Below are positions 60,586 to 64,000 of a stretch of 64,000 bases of DNA, in pieces. Source of the stretch: Streptomyces acidiscabies (GTDB lineage Bacteria > Actinomycetota > Actinomycetes > Streptomycetales > Streptomycetaceae); NCBI RefSeq assembly GCF_020010905.1, contig NZ_JAGJBY010000002.1, positions 3,720,001 to 3,784,000 on the forward strand, read 5' to 3'. Position 1 is the first letter of the stretch, and each line of letters opens with the position of its first letter. The position numbers and the translations under genes were made by a program. The notes beneath the pieces are model-generated. The model saw only the letters and a list, made by a program, of their open reading frames with translations, made no database searches and was not told the DNA's origin.

Positions 60586-60831
60586 TCAGCGGCTGGCGAG
60601 GATGTACTCGATGGTGTCGCCCACCGTCCTGAGGTCGGTGGCCGCCTCGTCGGGGATGGCGACCCCGAAACGCTCCTCGGCGGCGACGACGACCTCGACC
60701 AGGGAGAGCGAGTCGACGTCGAGGTCGTCGCGGAACGACTTCTCGCCGAGGACGTCGGCGAGCGGGACTCCGGAGATCTCGCTGACGATGTCGGCGAGTC
60801 CGGCGTGGATCTCGTCTCGGGTGGCGATCAC
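60586..60831 (-). CDS. acpP: Acyl carrier protein
   Basis: The 81-residue protein has the phosphopantetheine serine, Ser41, in LDVDSLSLVEV and an acidic helix II. It starts at GTG 60831 behind CAGGAGCACC. It carries the acyl chain for the FabF encoded next. FabF and ACP are adjacent in the usual order for a fatty-acid operon. FabD and FabH are not in the window. Confidence 0.92.
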   Translation of the reverse strand: MIATRDEIHAGLADIVSEISGVPLADVLGEKSFRDDLDVDSLSLVEVVVAAEERFGVAIPDEAATDLRTVGDTIEYILASR

Positions 60832-60976
60832 GTGGTGCTCCTGTTCTGGGGGACGTGCTCGTGGGGAGGAGAGCGGAGAGCAGGGGAGTGGTGTGCGGGT
60901 GATGCCGGACGGGGTCCGTTCCGGCAGGCCGGTGCGAGGCGGTTTCCGTTCAGGGCCTGTCGGGTGACACGTGCGC

Positions 60977-61816
60977 TCAGGCGCAGCTGGGGCGCGTGAT
61001 CCTGCGTCCGCGTCCGCCCCGGGAGGCGGTGGCGGGGGCCGGCTCGCTCTTGCGGGAGCGCAGGGCGAGGGCCTGGGTGATGCGGCGGGACGTTTCGAGG
61101 GTCAGGGTGATGTGCCGGGGGGTGAGGACGGCCGAGGACTCCGTGACGAGCCCGAGGGCGCCGATGCCCACGCCGTTCTCGTCGAGGACGGGCACCGAGA
61201 TGCCGGCGACGTCCTCGGTCAACTCCCCGCCGCAGACGGCGTATCCGCGCTTCTGGTTCTCGTCGAGCAGGCCCCGCAGGGCGTCCGGGTCGGTGACCGT
61301 GCCGTCCGTGTACGCGGGGAGTCCGGCGGCGAAGGTGTCCTCCCGCACGGTGGCCGGGGCCTGGGCGAGGAGCACCAGACCGCAGGCCGTCGCGTGCAGC
61401 GGGAAGCGGTTTCCCGTCGACCAGGTCTTGTGACGCGCGCCGCCCGTACCCGAGACCGACTCCAGCCAGACGCCCTCGCGGCGGTCCCGGACGGAAATCA
61501 TCACCACAGAATGAGTTTTCGCGTGCAGATCAAGCATAGGCGATATCGCGGCCCCGCGTAAAGCCGCATGCCTCGGTGCGAGCGAGGCGACCTCCCATAA
61601 CCGGAGGCCGATGCTGTACCTGTTCGCGCCGATCCGCTCCAGGGCTCCCCAGTCGAGCAGCTTGGAGACTATGCGGTAGGTAGTGGCGACGGGTATTCCG
61701 GTACGCCTGCTTATTTCACTGGCTGAAAGACTCACGTTCCCTGAGTCGAATGCGCCGAGGACGTCGAAGGTGCGCTCGATGACCGAGCGTCCTTCGGGGG
61801 TGGGGGGTGACTCCAT
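60977..61816 (-). CDS. IclR-family transcriptional regulator
   Basis: The 279-residue protein has an N-terminal winged helix-turn-helix, VSLSASEISRRTGIPVATTY then RIVSKLLDWGALER, and a C-terminal IclR effector domain with GNRFPLHATACGLVLLA and GISVPVLDENG. The start is ATG 61816 (GGAAGGG site). It sits 145 bases upstream of the ACP-FabF pair on the same strand. It may control them or the neighbouring nitroreductase. The C-terminal tail is Arg/Ser-rich and seems disordered. Confidence 0.88.
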   Translation of the reverse strand: MESPPTPEGRSVIERTFDVLGAFDSGNVSLSASEISRRTGIPVATTYRIVSKLLDWGALERIGANRYSIGLRLWEVASLAPRHAALRGAAISPMLDLHAKTHSVVMISVRDRREGVWLESVSGTGGARHKTWSTGNRFPLHATACGLVLLAQAPATVREDTFAAGLPAYTDGTVTDPDALRGLLDENQKRGYAVCGGELTEDVAGISVPVLDENGVGIGALGLVTESSAVLTPRHITLTLETSRRITQALALRSRKSEPAPATASRGGRGRRITRPSCA

Positions 61817-62059
61817 TGGACATTTCCCTTCCGCGGAAACACCTTGATAATTGCACTTTCAAGGAGCTTAGGGAAGAGGTTGTGAAGGTTGTTCTTCGCG
61901 TGTTCACATTTCGCGTGTCCGTAGGCGCGTGAATCCAATACGACAGGTAATCGCCGTACGGCGGTGAATTGACGCAAGAACGCTTTCGGCGTCGCGATCA
62001 TGAACAAGAGGGTGCGAAAGGGACGGGACGTGCCCGTCCCTTTCGCCGCGCACAGCCGC
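61817..62059. promoter_or_regulatory. IclR upstream region with small dyads
   Basis: This 243-base AT-richer gap contains TTCCGCGGAA (61829-61838), a perfect 10-base palindrome, and CCTTGA...TCAAGG (61842-61864). Either may be the IclR site for self-control. The stretch 61840-61910 is poor in GC for this genome. A terminator for the nitroreductase gene lies at 62014-62046. Confidence 0.45.
62014..62046 (-). terminator. Perfect hairpin terminator after nitroreductase gene
   Basis: GCGAAAGGGACGGG (62014-62027) pairs perfectly with CCCGTCCCTTTCGC (62033-62046) around a 5-base loop, about 14 bases after the minus-strand stop at 62060. Confidence 0.8.
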
Positions 62060-63037
62060 TCAGCGCCGGGGGTGCCGGGGCCGCAGCGCCGGGTCGCTCG
62101 CCGGATGGCCGACCCGGAAGAACACCAGCGGACGCTCACCCGGCTCGGCCCCGCACACCCGCGCCAGGTCGTCGTGCGTGCCGGGGCAGTCGATGACATG
62201 GCTCTGCGGATGGACGTACACACCCTGCCGGTACAGGTCCAGCCACAGCCGGGTCACCAGCCGGCCCGCCTCGACCTCGTCCGCCGGACCGGCGTCGCGG
62301 CCGAGGATCACCAGGACGTCCCCGTCGCCGCTCGTCGCGCTCGACGTCAGCGACGTCAGCAGCTTGACCAGGCCCAGCGGGCGCAGCGCGCGGTAGACGG
62401 GGCGGGAGAAGAGGAGGCCCATCACCGAGCGCTCCGCCTTGTTGAGGACGAGCATCACGTCGTTCAGCCCGTCCTCGGCGTACGCCGGGTGCTTCGGTGA
62501 GAGGCGGGTCCAGGCGAGGAGTTCCGCCGCGATCCCCTCGTGGCCGAAGAACCAGTGGTACGCGCGGATCAGCAGCGGACGCGCGGTCGCCGTCGGCACC
62601 ACGGCGATCCGGAAACCGGCCTCAAGGGCGGTGGACTGGGCCTGTTCCAGCAGCTCGGGGGCGACCCGGTCCGGCTTCCAGGGACCGCGCCAGACGCGCC
62701 TGCGCTCCACGTCGGCGGCCCGGTCGACGTCCGGTACGGCGCGCTCGGCGGGCACGATCCGGCCCACGCGGGTCGCGCCGGCGTCGTAGTCGGGCACGAA
62801 GCGCACGGCCGTGCCCTCGGTGTTCGCGCAGATCAGGAACGTCTCGATGTACGTGCCGAGAGACAGCCTGAGGTCACGGTGGGAGGGGTCGCTGGGGCCG
62901 AGCGCGTAGCGCGTGTCCCAGCCGACCTCGATGTGGTCGCCCCGGTGGCGCAGCTCCCAGGGCTGGGTGTTGTGCGCGTTGGCGGCGCGGGCGGCGGCTG
63001 CCGCCGCGTTGTGCAGCTGGGGCAGGGTGTCGGTCAT
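62060..63037 (-). CDS. Acg-family FMN-binding nitroreductase-like protein
   Basis: The 325-residue protein opens LHNAAAAAARAANAHNTQPW, the nitroreductase N-terminal pattern seen in Acg-like proteins of actinobacteria. Later parts ELRHRGDHIEVGW and YHWFFGHEGIAAELLAW follow the same family. These proteins bind FMN but often lack strong nitroreductase activity; Acg is linked to dormancy in mycobacteria. It overlaps the MMPL gene stop (ATGA), so they form an operon. Confidence 0.85.
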   Translation of the reverse strand: MTDTLPQLHNAAAAAARAANAHNTQPWELRHRGDHIEVGWDTRYALGPSDPSHRDLRLSLGTYIETFLICANTEGTAVRFVPDYDAGATRVGRIVPAERAVPDVDRAADVERRRVWRGPWKPDRVAPELLEQAQSTALEAGFRIAVVPTATARPLLIRAYHWFFGHEGIAAELLAWTRLSPKHPAYAEDGLNDVMLVLNKAERSVMGLLFSRPVYRALRPLGLVKLLTSLTSSATSGDGDVLVILGRDAGPADEVEAGRLVTRLWLDLYRQGVYVHPQSHVIDCPGTHDDLARVCGAEPGERPLVFFRVGHPASDPALRPRHPRR

Positions 63038-64000
63038 CGCGCGCTTCCCGTCCGCTCGGGCTCGGGAGCCGCCGTCGCCGAACCGGCGTCCGGGGTTGTC
63101 CCGTGCTCCTCCTCCAACGACTCCTTGATGCCGAAGCGCCGGTGCACGGCCTTGAGGGGCGCCGGGGCCCACCAGTTGTAGTTGCCGGCCGCCCGCATGA
63201 AGGCCGGGACCAGCACCCCGCGCACCAGGAACGCGTCGATCACGATCGCGAGGCCCGTGGCCAGGCCGTACATCTTGATCAGGGACACGCCCGAGGTCAG
63301 CATCGCGAAGAAGGACACGGCGAGGATGGCCGCCGCGGCGGTGATCACCGGCCCGCTCGCGCCCAGGCCCTCACGTACCGAGCCCTCCAGCGAGCCGGTG
63401 CGGTCGTAGCGCTCCTTGATGCGGGCGACCAGGAACACCTCGTAGTCCATCGACAGGCCGAAGGCGATGCAGAACATCAGCACCGGCATCGACACGGCCA
63501 GCGGGGACGCCGTGAAGTCGAGGGCGCCGGAGAGGTGGCCGTCCTGGAAGATCCAGACGGCGACGCCCAGGATGCCCACCAGGCTCAGCGTGTTGAACAC
63601 GAGCGCCTTGATCGGCATCAGCACGCTGCCCGTCAGCAGGAACAGGAACAGCAGGCTGAAGACGCTGATCAGGACGATCGCCAGCGGCAGCTTGCCCGCG
63701 ATGGAGTGCGTGATGTCGACGAGCTGCGCCGCCTGTCCGCCGACCAGGACCTTCCCGCCCGCGGGGTCGATCCCCCGGACCGCGCGCGCGAGGTCGCCGC
63801 CCTTCTCCGAGTACGGCACGACGTCTGACTGCACCTGGATGCGGACGGCGTCGCCCTTCTGGTACCCGGCGGCAGCGGCTGCGGGCAGCACGGTCACCTG
63901 GGCGCCGTCCTTGTACACCCCGGCCGCCCCGATCACCTGCGTCACGCCGGAGACCTTCGACAGCGCGGCCGAGTACTGCTGGAGCTGCGCCTCAGTACCC
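63034..64000 (-). CDS. MMPL/RND-type transporter (5' end outside window)
   Basis: The visible C-terminal ~322 residues have six or so membrane segments, the first after LVDITHSIAGKLPLAI. They carry FCIAFGLSMDYEVFLVARIK, the GXXXDY motif of MMPL transporters, and IDAFLVRGVLVPAFM near the end. The N-terminal half, including the first membrane bundle, is off the right edge, since the frame stays open to 64000. MMPL proteins export lipids or other hydrophobic compounds. The Acg-like gene follows in the same operon. Confidence 0.88.
   Translation of the reverse strand, partial: GTEAQLQQYSAALSKVSGVTQVIGAAGVYKDGAQVTVLPAAAAAGYQKGDAVRIQVQSDVVPYSEKGGDLARAVRGIDPAGGKVLVGGQAAQLVDITHSIAGKLPLAIVLISVFSLLFLFLLTGSVLMPIKALVFNTLSLVGILGVAVWIFQDGHLSGALDFTASPLAVSMPVLMFCIAFGLSMDYEVFLVARIKERYDRTGSLEGSVREGLGASGPVITAAAAILAVSFFAMLTSGVSLIKMYGLATGLAIVIDAFLVRGVLVPAFMRAAGNYNWWAPAPLKAVHRRFGIKESLEEEHGTTPDAGSATAAPEPERTGSAR

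Overview
The window is high-GC DNA with GTG starts, ATGA/GTGA gene overlaps, many lipoproteins and secreted proteins, and typical actinomycete families (Rv1733c-like, DUF6643-like, PF04672-type methyltransferase, TerD). A Streptomyces or close relative is the best fit. I see no tRNA, rRNA, CRISPR array or transposase. The two end genes run out of the window.

Layout. (1) 1-11.5 kb is chromosomal core or lineage-specific DNA: a beta-helix/AAA+ ATPase fusion, an Rv1733c-like membrane protein, a MOSC protein, a DUF6643-like protein, a TerD-domain protein, an HpnB-like glycosyltransferase, an Asp/Glu racemase-like protein, a PH-like membrane protein, apolipoprotein N-acyltransferase, a Nudix hydrolase and a VOC protein. 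(2) 11.8-26.75 kb is a compact natural-product tailoring island: carbamoyltransferase, two methyltransferases, three P450s, a Rieske oxygenase, a VOC protein, a 2,6-dideoxysugar pathway (2,3-dehydratase, 4-ketoreductase, Gfo/Idh-type 3-ketoreductase), a glycosyltransferase and a pyruvyl transferase. It has no scaffold synthase, regulator or exporter of its own. (3) 26.7-29.5 kb holds a small secreted chitin-binding-like protein and a GT39-type membrane glycosyltransferase. (4) 29.7-38.1 kb is a glycan-use locus: GH85 endoglycosidase and GH84 N-acetylglucosaminidase (one operon), a divergent LacI regulator, and a sugar-binding lipoprotein with two permeases. Near-identical operator-like sites overlap both promoters. 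(5) 38.1-43.2 kb holds an LLM-oxidoreductase remnant, an orphan SUKH protein, a polysaccharide deacetylase lipoprotein and a conflict-type pair, EACC1 plus a caspase-WD40 protein with a coding minisatellite. (6) 43.5-50.1 kb has two divergent three-gene clusters of secreted proteins. One encodes a coiled-coil protein, an aerolysin-like candidate and a lectin-like protein. The other encodes three tandem RCC1-repeat propellers. (7) 50.1-59.2 kb contains a PF04672 methyltransferase, an ABC importer with fused DppB/DppC permeases next to an iron-box-like site, a Nudix protein, a long-form GAPDH, and an MFS exporter with a DUF3291-like protein divergent from a MerR regulator. (8) 59.3-64 kb contains FabF, ACP, an IclR regulator, an Acg-like nitroreductase and a truncated MMPL transporter.

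How the parts may work together. The tailoring island would build a D-configured 2,6-dideoxysugar and attach it to an oxidised lipid- or polyketide-like aglycone made elsewhere, with carbamoyl, methyl and possibly pyruvyl decoration. The GH85/GH84/ABC locus looks like an N-glycan scavenging regulon under one LacI repressor. The most unusual parts are the secreted trio facing the RCC1 trio, the EACC1-caspase-WD40 module and the scaffold-less tailoring island. All functions are inferred from sequence motifs read by eye; no database search was run.
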